Source: Tubulanus polymorphus (lineage: Eukaryota; Nemertea; Palaeonemertea; Tubulaniformes; Tubulanidae). Taken from it: a stretch of 64,000 bases of DNA. Positions 23,521 to 33,922 of this stretch are shown here, in pieces. How positions within the stretch are numbered: position 1 is the stretch's first letter; each line of letters starts with the position of its first letter. Below the pieces are notes generated by a model. The model was not told the origin of the DNA and ran no database searches. It was given only the letters and a program-made list of their open reading frames with translations. The stretch spans positions 15,332,650-15,396,649 of the forward strand of contig NC_134026.1 in the NCBI RefSeq assembly GCF_964204645.1, given 5' to 3'. The position numbers and the translations under genes were made by a program.

Positions 23521-25399
23521 GCGACTGAAGATAAAACGAACCTCTGTCGATGACATGGTTAACTGTGTTATAACTCTAGGAAAAACTGTTTTTGGCGGGA
23601 AAATTCTTAGCTCTCGCGTTTAAAATTGCAATGACCTCGATTGGGGCGCGTCGTCTCTACGAGCGAATGGGATTGGCTGTTTTTGGGATATACGGGGAAT
23701 TCCGGCGCTACTAAAATAATTATGGGAAAGCCATATAATGGCGTACGTTTCATTGGACTAGGTGCCGTATATGTGCCGATTTCAAATGCTCAATGCTGGT
23801 GAGGATGTAATTATTTCACTCATCTTTCATGGGTATTGTTTCATTTTAATACCCGGTGATTGTTTTGATTGACATTGAGGTGTAAGCGAATATTCACTTA
23901 CACGAGGCCTCCACATGCACGCGGAGTGCTACACCACACACACACACACAAGCTCGTACACTACACTACTAAGGGTGATGCTGTAACGCATGCACGTTTG
24001 ACATGAAAATAGGCTGAATAATCGTAGCAGAAGATGAGTGCTGTGTTTTCTGTTCGATAGAATTTGTAATAAATTGTAATTTCTTGTGACCTGAAAATAC
24101 TAAGCAGCAAACTATAAGGTCTGTTGGTGTCTGAATATTGTAGTGATAAATTCCAGGATTTAAAACGATCTAATAGCCGATTTCCTCTGTACCGGTATTT
24201 TAGCTTCCCTGGCCAACATTGCTAGAGGTAAATATATAGACCCAATATTCAGCCACCCTCTGATATATGACATCATATGAATTTTAGGCCATCCCCAAAT
24301 AATGGTCTGTTTGCCGTAACCCGACCAACCCGACTTCAAAGGTACCGAGTGAAAACTTTTTTCTGTGATTCATTGAAATAAATTTTATTTTTGATAAAAA
24401 CGTCTGACCGACCCACTGCTGACTATGAGCTACGTATGTTTGAATTCAAGTGTGCATCGTGTGAAAACATGCCTTGACATGTGGCGTAGTTTAAGTTTTC
24501 CAGGAAACTGGCAGTGTTCCAATAAGCTGCCATTCATTCTAATAGTAACTATATTAAAGCTTGTAACGTAAAAGCGCGCACTTATTCAATGTACTGTTTC
24601 ATTTTTAACACAGAGATGACGCTCTGGACGAAGTTATAATTTTCGAATAATTCTTGAAATCTACGCTATTAGACAAATTTCCCGTGCACAACGTAGATGA
24701 TTTTTGCGATATTGTTTCCATGTAAAAAAGCCCTAAGGTGAAAAATTTGGTTTTTTTGCCCAAAAATTTTGCAAAAAAAAATTCTACCTACTTACCGACT
24801 CATCCTGAAAAGTTGAGTCGGTGTTGCGGCAAACAGACAATTATTTTGGGATGGCCTTATTTGAAAATATAAAATAGTTTCCCTGCCGCGCCTACCTGTA
24901 CCCTACAAAATTTTGGACGTGGACCGTAAAAAATGGATATCTTTGGTCTTATTTGACTACAAAATAATTCTTTAAGAAAGATAAAATACAATATAAACTT
25001 CTAGAACTTTGAAGTCACGAATTGTAAAGATTTTTTAAGCAATGCCCTTACTCCAAACAACCTCTAGCTTTCAAGGTAAATCGCACTTTGCCCATGGGCA
25101 ATTTATTTGATGAAATTAACAATGTATATCTGGTTATAATATGAGGCCTGGCAAGGACATAAAACCAGCACTTCTCATGCGTGTAAGCACTTAAGATTTG
25201 AGTTCAGAATATCAGTCCATCATGTATCACGTCACTGGCACAGTTTTTGGATCCTCACTTTAAAGTTAAGAATCAAATGAAATTAATCTTTGTCATCCGT
25301 TTTACTCTAACTTAAGATTAAAGGACTAAAGCCTGAGCTATAATTTTGGTTGTTTCCATCCTAACTGGGCTAAATTCTATCATTTTAACCTTATTTCAG
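23521..25399. other. Intronic or intergenic sequence, no gene recognised
   Basis: AT-rich sequence upstream of the first recognised SMC6 exon. I searched for a preceding SMC6 exon ending in phase 0 and did not find one I could defend. A short CA run (23936-23950) is present. Confidence 0.4.
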
Positions 25400-25483
25400 G
25401 CTGCACAGACAGACAAGTACCCCACAGTGCTAGACATGTTGGAAATAGAAGATTCAGTAGTTGCAAACTGTTTGATTGATCAG
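25400..25483 (+). CDS. SMC6: SMC6 exon (hinge region, part 1)
   Basis: An 84-base exon between a good acceptor (CCTTATTTCAG) and donor (CAG|GTATAT). In phase 0 it reads AAQTDKYPTVLDMLEIEDSV then VANCLIDQ. The motif TVL..LEI....VAN.LID is diagnostic of the hinge of SMC6, a subunit of the Smc5/6 DNA-repair and chromosome-maintenance complex in the nucleus. It joins exactly to the exon at 51782-51868 (RGIES), as in SMC6 proteins where LID is followed by RGIE. An open frame extends upstream of the acceptor, but those residues are intronic. The upstream exons were not found in this window. Confidence 0.8.
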
Positions 25484-27042
25484 GTATATATATTGTCATA
25501 TCAATTCAAGGATGTTATGATTTTCTAGCATGTATCGGCATAACTGTCACAAATTTTTGTCCCTGGTTGAGATGAAAAATATTTTAGGTTGATATGAAAT
25601 CTTCCATTCACACTTGAACATATGTTGGGCAAATGCCCATCAAAATTGTAGTTTCCGTGATTTCTCAACCAGAAGAAACTTTAGTATACATATAGCGACC
25701 TGAGATGTGACTTATTGAAAAAAGGAGCGCGAATTAGCCGTAATAGTTAGCGGAATAGTTATCTATTTATCCTTCACTGCGTGCGTATAGTTCATATTCA
25801 ACCCGCGGGTGATGGTAACTATGAGAATCAACACAAGCACATGTGCGCGCTAGTACGCGTAGCCTATGTATAATTGATAAAATAAATATTATTTGTTTAC
25901 CGTATTCACTGACCTACAGTGCTACTCATTTATATACGATGATCATGGCATATACAACGTTAGCAACACTTACAATGGCAAGAGTTTATTTATTCAAAAA
26001 AATTGTGGTATTTCTCAGTAATGGCTGAACTAAAATTCAAACCAGTTCCATATTTGATATTTGTGAATACATCACATTTGAAAATGAATTTACACAATAT
26101 TCTATTTTGATGGGTTTTGCTCTTTAAAAAAGAAGGGATGTGAAATAAAAATGCGTCTTTGATCTCTACTATATATCATCTGAGCTATAACTTGCTGCTC
26201 ATCGATGGCAATTCTGATGCGTGAGAAGCTCATATGTTTATACATGTGGTCTACAGCATTCTAGGCCTATATTCCTTGAATTATCAGTGGCATTGGTCGA
26301 ATATAGAAACAAATATACTTGTAGTGATCAGTATGATTTAGTTTGTGATAAGTGCTATCTTCTGGTAAGGCCAAAAGAATCAGGTCCATTGTCTCTCACA
26401 GTGGGACAGATAAAACAAGGGTGGAAGGTTTTTATTTTTATTTTCTTTAATGTATAAAAAAGAACAAATAAAAAATGTTTCATGATTTTTGATGGGTTTC
26501 GTCGTTAGTTAACAAATGACGACATCGAACCGGCAGTATACAGAGATCGTATATCGTAATCTGGGCAACGTTAACACTCTAATTATTCTTAAGTAAATAT
26601 TGAGAAATGTCAGGTATCAACCAGACATTACGTCAGATGATGAATAGACATTAACACAAAGTGAGACAACGAGCAGTTCCTCAGCCGAGGAGTGTGAATC
26701 TACAGCCATAACTTTGCCATCCACACCACAGTACAGGGAACCTTGAAAGCTCATTGAAATGGATAGAGAGCACTAGTTTTTTCAACAGCACCAAGAGAAA
26801 ACTATTTTCATAGAAACTTTTACATAAATCTGAGAGGTTAGGTAGGACTTATTTTGTATAGCGGCACCCTCATAAAGAACAGTTTAAGAGAGGTACTTTA
26901 AGTACTTATATCACAAAGGACATTAGGTATCTAAACTCATGAGGCTGTCTGTACATAGGCCTATGGCCTTCTTTGATGGTAGATAATGATATGATATGAT
27001 GATATGATAATTAAAGATGATTACTCGTCATCAGGTGAACTC
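25484..27042. other. Start of the 26-kb SMC6 intron, no gene recognised
   Basis: AT-rich with no recognised element. A 78-codon open frame around 26221-26457 contains YTCSDQYDLVCDKC after a possible acceptor at 26287, but I cannot place it in any family. GATAT repeats occur at 26982-27010. Confidence 0.4.
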
Positions 27043-27260
27043 ATTTTTAGACCAGCCAATGACTGAGCCTATTGCTATAAAAATGGAGCAAATTTAAATG
27101 ACATGATTTCCAGAGCTAAGGCTGTTTGACTCTGTGACTGAGCATATATTCTTGCAAATCATTTATTAAAGCATAATCTATTCTCCAATTCTTAGGGATC
27201 TGAATTTTTTTAAAAAGGCCTTGCTAATATTTACAGGAGGTATTTTACGAAATCTGAATG
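27043..27260 (+). repeat. Dispersed repeat R3, copy 2
   Basis: TTTTTAGACCAGCCAATGAC, GAGCCTATTGCTATAAAAAT and GGAGCAAATTTAAATGACAT parallel the copy at 14971-15190. It lies directly before the CTCGGCCGAG cluster at 27315. Confidence 0.65.
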
Positions 27261-27314
27261 CAAAAATATCGAGCTATAAAATACGGTCCCAATTGACAAG
27301 TTACTCATGCATTT

Positions 27315-27441
27315 GCTCGGCCGAGCATTATATCAGAGAGTAGTTTACTCGGCCGAGTGATTGATTGAATTTACCAATCGACTCAACCGAGCTTATTAAA
27401 AGTTAAGTTCTAATAGAATTAACTGATCTACTCGGCCGAGT
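27315..27441. repeat. Cluster of CTCGGCCGAG palindromes
   Basis: GCTCGGCCGAGC (27315-27326), ACTCGGCCGAGT (27347-27358) and ACTCGGCCGAGT (27430-27441), with a degenerate ACTCAACCGAGC near 27380. The same word occurs in the subterminal part of the KDZ transposon (62480-62497), whose termini are full of single CTCGG units. The cluster may be a relic of a related element's end. Confidence 0.6.
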
Positions 27442-27800
27442 TTAGTAAAAGTTAAGATTCATCTCCCCAGTGTGGGTTGGTAGAACACATGCACTTATCA
27501 CTTTACTCAAGTACCCTAATTTTGTCAGCAACACTCTGGCGTCATTACTAGGCAGAGAACTTATACTTCTGCTGTATACCTCCATTGTATTCGGAAACTG
27601 ATTCGAAGTTAACACGTTTTTACTTCGAATTATTCCTGGTACAACTTAGGTGTAATTCCATCACAAATATCCGATATTCACGTTTTCAACGATTCTTTTA
27701 AAACATTTCTCCCCCTTATTGCAACTTCGCAATTGCAAAATCATGATGTTAATGCAATGTTGAAATGTAGAGGGACTACATTTTCTTATTACATGTATTC

Positions 27801-28229
27801 CAGAGGTGCCAACCTGTACGTATTTTCCATAATTGCTACGGGAATGAACCTCAATTTACGGGAGTTCGTTTTTCTGAAAATTTTCTTTTTTTTAAGTCAA
27901 AATACAGGAGGGAAAAATTATGTTACGTAATGAATAAATGTCATTTTTTGAAAAATAATCGTATTATTGTTTGATATAAACGTGCTAAGTTAGTTGCGCA
28001 ATGTCAGTGTGATGACCTCTTGCATTGCCGCTCAGAACCCGCTGCGATAACGATGGAAGACACTGTCCGCGGCTTACATCAAGGCGAAATGAATTCGTTG
28101 TATTCCGACGATGATTGGTCAGAAATTAATAAACCGATTGAAAGTGACGATGAAGGCCCTCCAGAAAAAGGGCGGCGTAATCTGCAAAAATTCAAGGTGG
28201 AATATACTGCCACAAGACAAACTAATTGA
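27801..28229 (+). mobile_element. Left end of another CAGAG-ended element with ORF fragment
   Basis: CAGAGGTGCCAACCTGTACG at 27801 fits the CAGAGNTGCCA terminal pattern of the hAT6-like elements, and TTTACGGGAGTTCG words follow inside it. At 28053 an ATG opens MEDTVRGLHQGEMNSLYSDD, then a run rich in acidic and basic residues, but no catalytic or finger motif. The frame runs into repeat R2 at 28222. No matching CTCTG end with a 6-bp duplication was found, so the element is probably truncated. Confidence 0.4.
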
Positions 28230-28490
28230 CAAATTGAGTGAATTAAAATCTCCTGATGAAGGGCCTCGGATTATTGGGCGAATCTTTATGAAATCCATGT
28301 ATTTTAGGCTAAAAAACTGCCCTCGGCTTTTTGACCAAGTCGGCTTAATCGCTGGAAAATTTGGGTGGTTGTGTTGTCATGAACGCTGGCCCGTTCGCAG
28401 CCTCTCTTTTGGATGGGTGCTAATTCAGAGAGGGTGGAACTTATTTGATTTTGTGGTGGCTACTGCAAGCGCTGTAGGCTCGAAGCTTCT
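28222..28490 (+). repeat. Dispersed repeat R2, copy 2
   Basis: It starts ACTAATTGACAAATTGAGTG exactly like 20247 and ends near GCAAGCGCTGTAGGCTCGAA. The apparent 130-residue open frame across it is probably incidental, since the same stretch in the other copy is not conserved as protein. Confidence 0.65.
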
Positions 28491-28522
28491 TTCAGGTATA
28501 TAATAGCCCTAAATCTGTAGGT

Positions 28523-28725
28523 TGCTCATAGAGTTGTTTAGCACTCTTTTGTGTTTTAGCAAACTGCTCATTCACACATTATTCCTGCTCTTGGTTAGAA
28601 GTATGAGCAGATATTTTTGTTCATGCATGTCAATTACACATGTGAGCAGAAATCAACGTTTTTGCAAGTTGCTCATGCACACATTATTTCTGCTCATGGT
28701 CAGAAGTGTGAGCGAAGATCAACCC
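28523..28725 (+). repeat. Two-unit tandem repeat
   Basis: TTAGCAAACTGCTCATTCAC then ACATTATTCCTGCTCTTGGT (from 28557) is repeated as TTGCAAGTTGCTCATGCACA then CATTATTTCTGCTCATGGTC from about 28663. The units are about 110 bases apart and share TGAGCAGA-like words. Function unknown. Confidence 0.55.
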
Positions 28726-29983
28726 TCAATATATAAAGAGTTCTAACTTCATATTGGATAAAATAAAACCAATTGCATATACTGGACATACTAATTACTA
28801 TAGGTACCCGGCATACAAATACCCTATATGATATTTACGAATAATTACAGATAGTGGGTGTATTTTTATAGCTCATAATTACATTACTACGCTGGACATA
28901 CTAATTTTTCAGTTCAATGGTTACCATAGAGTTAATGAATCAATGCCACTAATTTGAACTGATATTTTTGTAATACAATAACTGGAGAAATACCCCTAAT
29001 TGTGACAGCCTAGTAGTTGCATTAGAATATTAATATGATAAACTATACACATATATATATATGTATATATAAGTGATAATTTCACCCATCACCATACTCT
29101 CTTCATTGCGTCAACCGGTCACAGCTCTCGGATTCCATTCTCATTGTTAACAGCGGATTTCAAGGAGTATTTATATATACATATCGCATTATCTTAAAGG
29201 ATTCATTTAATAATATATTAGTATGGATACCGTTACCGAACGAGCTGTTAATCATCTCAAAAGTGCGCTTAAAAACTATACAACTGTGACTAGATTGGAA
29301 GCAGGATGGTTTTTTATTTTTAAAGACAAAATCAAAAACAACCATTCGTGTTCTGTGATAGGATCCGATCGAATCCAGGACATAATCCCACTGTCCAAAA
29401 TCCCACATGCCGTATTCCCAGATACAAAATACCATAAACCAATATCCCACATTATTCCGGACAAAATACCACACTCAAGTATTTTAGGAATGTAGATACA
29501 TGATAAACAAGATATGTTATTTGGTTGTTCAAGTATTTTAGGATACTTGATTATGTGTTGAATTCAATATACCCCTGGGCATTTGATCCATTTTAATAAT
29601 AAGTTATATACACTAATTATTGATTGTCTCGGTGTGCTGCTGCTGATTTCTGTTCACCTTTCATTGCAAGAAAATTAGTGATTATGCTTAAGCGATATAG
29701 ATAGAAGCAAAGACAACTTTAATCAACAAGAATCACTTAACAATACATACTTTTTTTATCTAGAAATATTTTATTTCATTTATCACTTTCAAGAGTTGCG
29801 AACATAAAATTTACAGAAAAAGAGAGTCACATAAACTGCAGCACAGATGATTCTTTTACAAAGATAAAAAAGTAGATATATAAATGATAATAATGATCAT
29901 ACAAAGTTATACTAAGTTATTTTCAATAATGACGCAGAATGACTGATACTTTGATATTATATATATCTAATATTATAATAAGT

Positions 29984-31625
29984 TTACCTTAAAAGCCACA
30001 TATTTTGCCCGATCCCACGAAGAAATTCCCTGATGGTTTTTTGTCCAGTATTATAATCTTCACACAGATTTTTCAAACGGGTGCTGAAGGTCGACATATT
30101 TGCGGCGTACTCGTTCGGTTGGGCGTTGTCCGATATTGTCCTGTGCAATTGCAGCTGAAACCGACGCATTGTCCTGTTGAAAGCTGGCAACAGTTCGCCA
30201 AATTGAGGGATGATGATGCCCAACGATATTAAAAAACTTACAGTTCCACGATTCGCAAATATTGTTTGTACGTGCATCATCATTGATTGTTGCCTGATCC
30301 ACGTTCCACACTGCTGGTTGATACAGAGGCGGCACCCGCCTCAGTCGTACTAATCCATCAGGTTCCTCGAACTCTCTTATAACTGCCTGTAACGTATGTG
30401 GCATTGAAATAGTCCACTAACAGCTCGACAGCTCCATCAGGAATAGTGTCTAGTAAGTAAGCGAGTCCCGCAGGAACAACATCAACCGGGAGAAATGCTA
30501 GACCATCCAGCATTCCAACAAGCAGCTGAAAATTCTCATCTTCTTTGTACAATTGTGTAAGCCCCAACTGTTGTATCTTCCTCTATGTTGACTGCGTCAG
30601 ATGAAAAAACCACCCCTTTATTTCAACTAGCCCATCGAATGCAGTGTTCAAACATTTTGAACTGCCTTTTCAAAGTCTGCCATGACGAACTCAGGATCTG
30701 GAAACAGCTCCCATTTTTCGCACTCTCTTATTATAACCTACAAAATCAAAATAGAAAACAATTTTACAAACTTAATGTTATAAGTACGAAAGCGACCCAG
30801 GAACATTCAGATTATCATATTCTTATATTTACTCCGAGATAATGTATTCTATTTAGCGCCAAAATCTTTAAATCCGAGGTATTAGCTTGTAGTAAATGAA
30901 TTGAAAGAATTTGAAATTTTCTCTGTAAATTGTTTAATTTAGATTAAGATAGATAAACTACCTGTAACATCTGGTATGTGGATTCATCTTTCCTTTCAAG
31001 TAGACAATACGCGGCTGTAATTGCAGTTTCTCCGAGTGGCACCCGGATGACGTAAACCTGTTCAAATAATGGTGGTGCCATCGAAAAGGTTCCGTCCATG
31101 AACCATGCTCTTGCTTCTCCCAATTTCCCAATACCATTTTCTGTTGCAAATATTACTATTCGCCGCCCTGTGGTTCTGTTGTCGTATAGTAAAAATCGTT
31201 CTTCTTGTCCATTGTCAAGGGAGTTAGAAGCCCATTTTCCTTCGATGACTAGTTCCTCGAGACTTTGTGGCTCTTTAGGTAGATTCTTCCTTTTTTCACG
31301 ACGAATTGACCTTTTGCAAACTTCTTCCCTTGCCATTCGAGCCCTGACACCATCATCATCAACTTCTGCCATAACCCTGCTATATATTTGGACCGGATTA
31401 GTTGCGGTCGCATCTGATGCAATTTTCTTCATCGCCAATCTTGTTTTGGTGACTGCTACGGCAGTGGTATCGGCGATATGGTTATGGTCCACTGTTTCCA
31501 TCGGATTTTCCATCTCTAGATCTGTTATGATTGCACCACGACACCCATCAGCTTTGTTTTTCGCACAGTTCCATCTTATTTGCTTTTTTGTAGTATATTT
31601 CTTCACGTACATGTAAACTATGCGA
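29984..31625 (-). pseudogene. FLYWCH-MULE transposase, frameshifted
   Basis: A Mutator-like transposase. The upstream exon (about 31610-30959) has a FLYWCH-type zinc finger (IRWNCAKNKADGCRGAIITD then DHNHIADT). The MULE core follows with the first catalytic Asp in ARAWFMDGTFSMAPPLFEQV. It ends at a CAG|GTAG donor after YQMLQ. The next exon starts near 30740 (TTTTGTAG|GTTATA) and reads VIIRECEKWELFPDPEFVMA; the second Asp is in VMADFEKA. The region ends with NNICESWNCKFFNIVGHHHP (Glu in CESWN) and REFLRGIGQN. Frameshifts or stops occur near 30645, 30385 and 30075, so it is inactive. No terminal inverted repeats were identified. It lies in the SMC6 intron, antisense to SMC6. Confidence 0.8.
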
Positions 31626-31829
31626 GTCAATCATAAACATCATTGAAAATTTTACTTTTTAGAAAAAATATAATCATATTACACAAATTCATATTTAGGA
31701 GGAGATTTGCGTCTAAATACTCAAGTATCTCTACTTGAAGCGATATACCCTGTAGACTTATCCACGTATAAAAAGAAACTTTATGTAAGCTACGCATTGG
31801 TCCAACAATTTTGATCAACCATAAATAAA

Positions 31830-33810
31830 ATGCGTAGGATATTTCATCTTAGTCGTTGAGAATTATAACTATTTATGCTGATGTCACGTGGTTCTACTGT
31901 CTCACAGTGTACATAATATAAGTCATATATGATATATGTCCAAGTTTCACTCCATCTCTTCCATGGTCTAGGTGATTAAATCTTTGTAATCTGGTTAGGT
32001 CTAGGCCTCATCTAGAACCAGGCAGTGCCATGCTACCTATTCATTTCTTCTCATATTTATGGGGTGCTACCAGTGTAATATGTTCTTCTTTCCTCTATGA
32101 TCTACGTTAATAATATGTTGACACAATTCTTCCTCTAGGAGTCCAATCGCACTTCCCAAGTGCAATCACATGCATGGGACATCAGCTTTTGTAGCTTTAA
32201 GACGCGGCTCATCTTTGCTGTCTCCAGGAATTATCATAATAGATCCCACTATGATACATGTAGATGTATATCCCATATCTCCCCCATATAATGCTAGCTT
32301 ATCGCTGTACTGCAGAAGAATGTTCCCTGATGTAACTGGAATTTGCAACCACCAAGATCTCCGTAATTAAAATAAACTAAATTATAGATTGATGACAATT
32401 GTTTATTTATAAAAGAACAATGAATTTCATATAAACTAAGAACAATAGGACAAGTGAAAATGTGAAAATGCATTGTTCAAAAAGAATACATTGTTCGGCT
32501 ACATCTTATTTCATTAACGCCGATAGTAACGTGTACTAGAGGGGTATCTTGCAATTACAAAATGATGCCACAATGAATATGTAAGGCTAAAGTTTCTCCA
32601 TTATATTTTATAAAAAATAACCCAGCCGCTGCGAAGAAACAAGGTATCATTTTTGTTAAGCCTAATCAGGAAAGAATATTTCCAACATAAATCGAATAAT
32701 TCAAAAGCTAGATTTCAAAATACATGTCCTGTTGTGAGTTAGAGTAAGCAGCTCAAATTTTAAAAAATTCAAGCATGTTTTAAAGCATTTTTCATTTAGA
32801 GTTCTGTTCGATTCAGAGTTTAAATTGGTCCATCCTAATGAGTTAACTATCAGTCAAATTTTAACTCAGTCAGAACAGTGAAACTGGCTTTTGTATTGGA
32901 CTTGTATTTTCTTGAATGGTGAAATCTTAAATTTGCTGCAAAAATGAATTATCGAAAGGGTCGTTTCAACTGGAAAAACTTTTTTGAAATTTCTACTGAA
33001 ATTTCTGTTCCTGTTTTTCCCAATTTTTGAGGGTACGTCAATTATACAACTATTTTTCTAAATAACCAGAATGGAAACAATAAGCAAGAGACTAGTTTAG
33101 CTCCCAGACCTTGGATCATTCCTACCGTGGCTTTTTCTCCAGTGGCTACTAAGCGTTCTATAGAATAAGCTTTAGTAAATATCAAAGTAACGCCATAAGA
33201 ATGGGAAGTTATGATTCAATCACGTGAAAATACTAATTATGTGCTATGAATTAAAAATCTAAAAATAAATGAAAATGCATTCTCTAAATCCAAGACAAGA
33301 ATCATTATCATCAGCATGAACAAAATACAAATGAACTTATATCTACTATTTCTGATTTTTAAATTACAACTTCAAAAACAATGGTTTTTTAAGAAACAAG
33401 AGTTTGCACACAGAAATACACAATCATTTCGACCACAATGGAGTGGACTAGTCTGACTAGTTGATGTACGAGTTCCAGAACAACGACTAGATACTAGACT
33501 AGGAGTGTTGTAGTAGGTTCGAGTCCAGACCTCGCGATATTCGGGATCTGATTTTAAACAAGTAAAATCGTTACGATATACTACTTATATTGACCCGCCC
33601 GGCTGGTATTTTCACCATAAAGAGAAGGTTTTAACTCTAGGCCGGCAGCATTTTATTTCTACGATTTTTATTTATCTGACCTGGCCAGGAAATGAGAAAC
33701 AAGGTATCATTTTTTGGCCGTAGTTTCAGTGTTTTGAAAGGTTTAAATAAGTCACGCAATTGAAGATCACAATATCCGTGATGAAACGGATAAGTAAAAT
33801 CTATGAATAA
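31830..33810. other. AT-rich intronic sequence, no gene recognised
   Basis: No exon, terminal repeat or known family is evident. A tRNA-like B-box word (GGTTCGAGTCC) occurs at about 33511 without a supporting A box or cloverleaf. Confidence 0.4.
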
Positions 33811-33811
33811 A

Positions 33812-33915
33812 ATATGAGTAAAATCCCACAATAAATGAATCGAATGCTAAAATATGTTTTAAATAAACATTTTAGCATTCAATTCATTTATTGTGGCATT
33901 TTACTCGTCTCATAT
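33812..33915. repeat. Long hairpin just downstream of the SET/recombinase gene
   Basis: ATGAGTAAAATCCCACAATA, AATGAATCGAATGCTAAAAT on the left is inverted on the right as ATTTTAGCATTCAATTCATT, TATTGTGGCATTTTACTCGT. The arms are about 43 bases with few mismatches around a loop of some 8 bases. The right arm contains the minus-strand AATAAA (33888-33893) about 30 bases after the stop codon of the gene at 33923, so the hairpin would sit in its 3' UTR or poly(A) region. Confidence 0.75.
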
Positions 33916-33922
33916 CAAGTCA

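Noticed and set aside
26221-26457. Possible exon with a Cys-x2-Cys motif
   Set aside because: No family match and no second exon; kept only as a remark in the intron description.
28111-28503. 130-residue open frame across repeat R2
   Set aside because: The other R2 copy does not preserve it as protein, so it is incidental.
29160-29495. Overlapping open frames on both strands with TATCCCACA-like words
   Set aside because: Low-complexity repeat sequence; no protein features on either strand.
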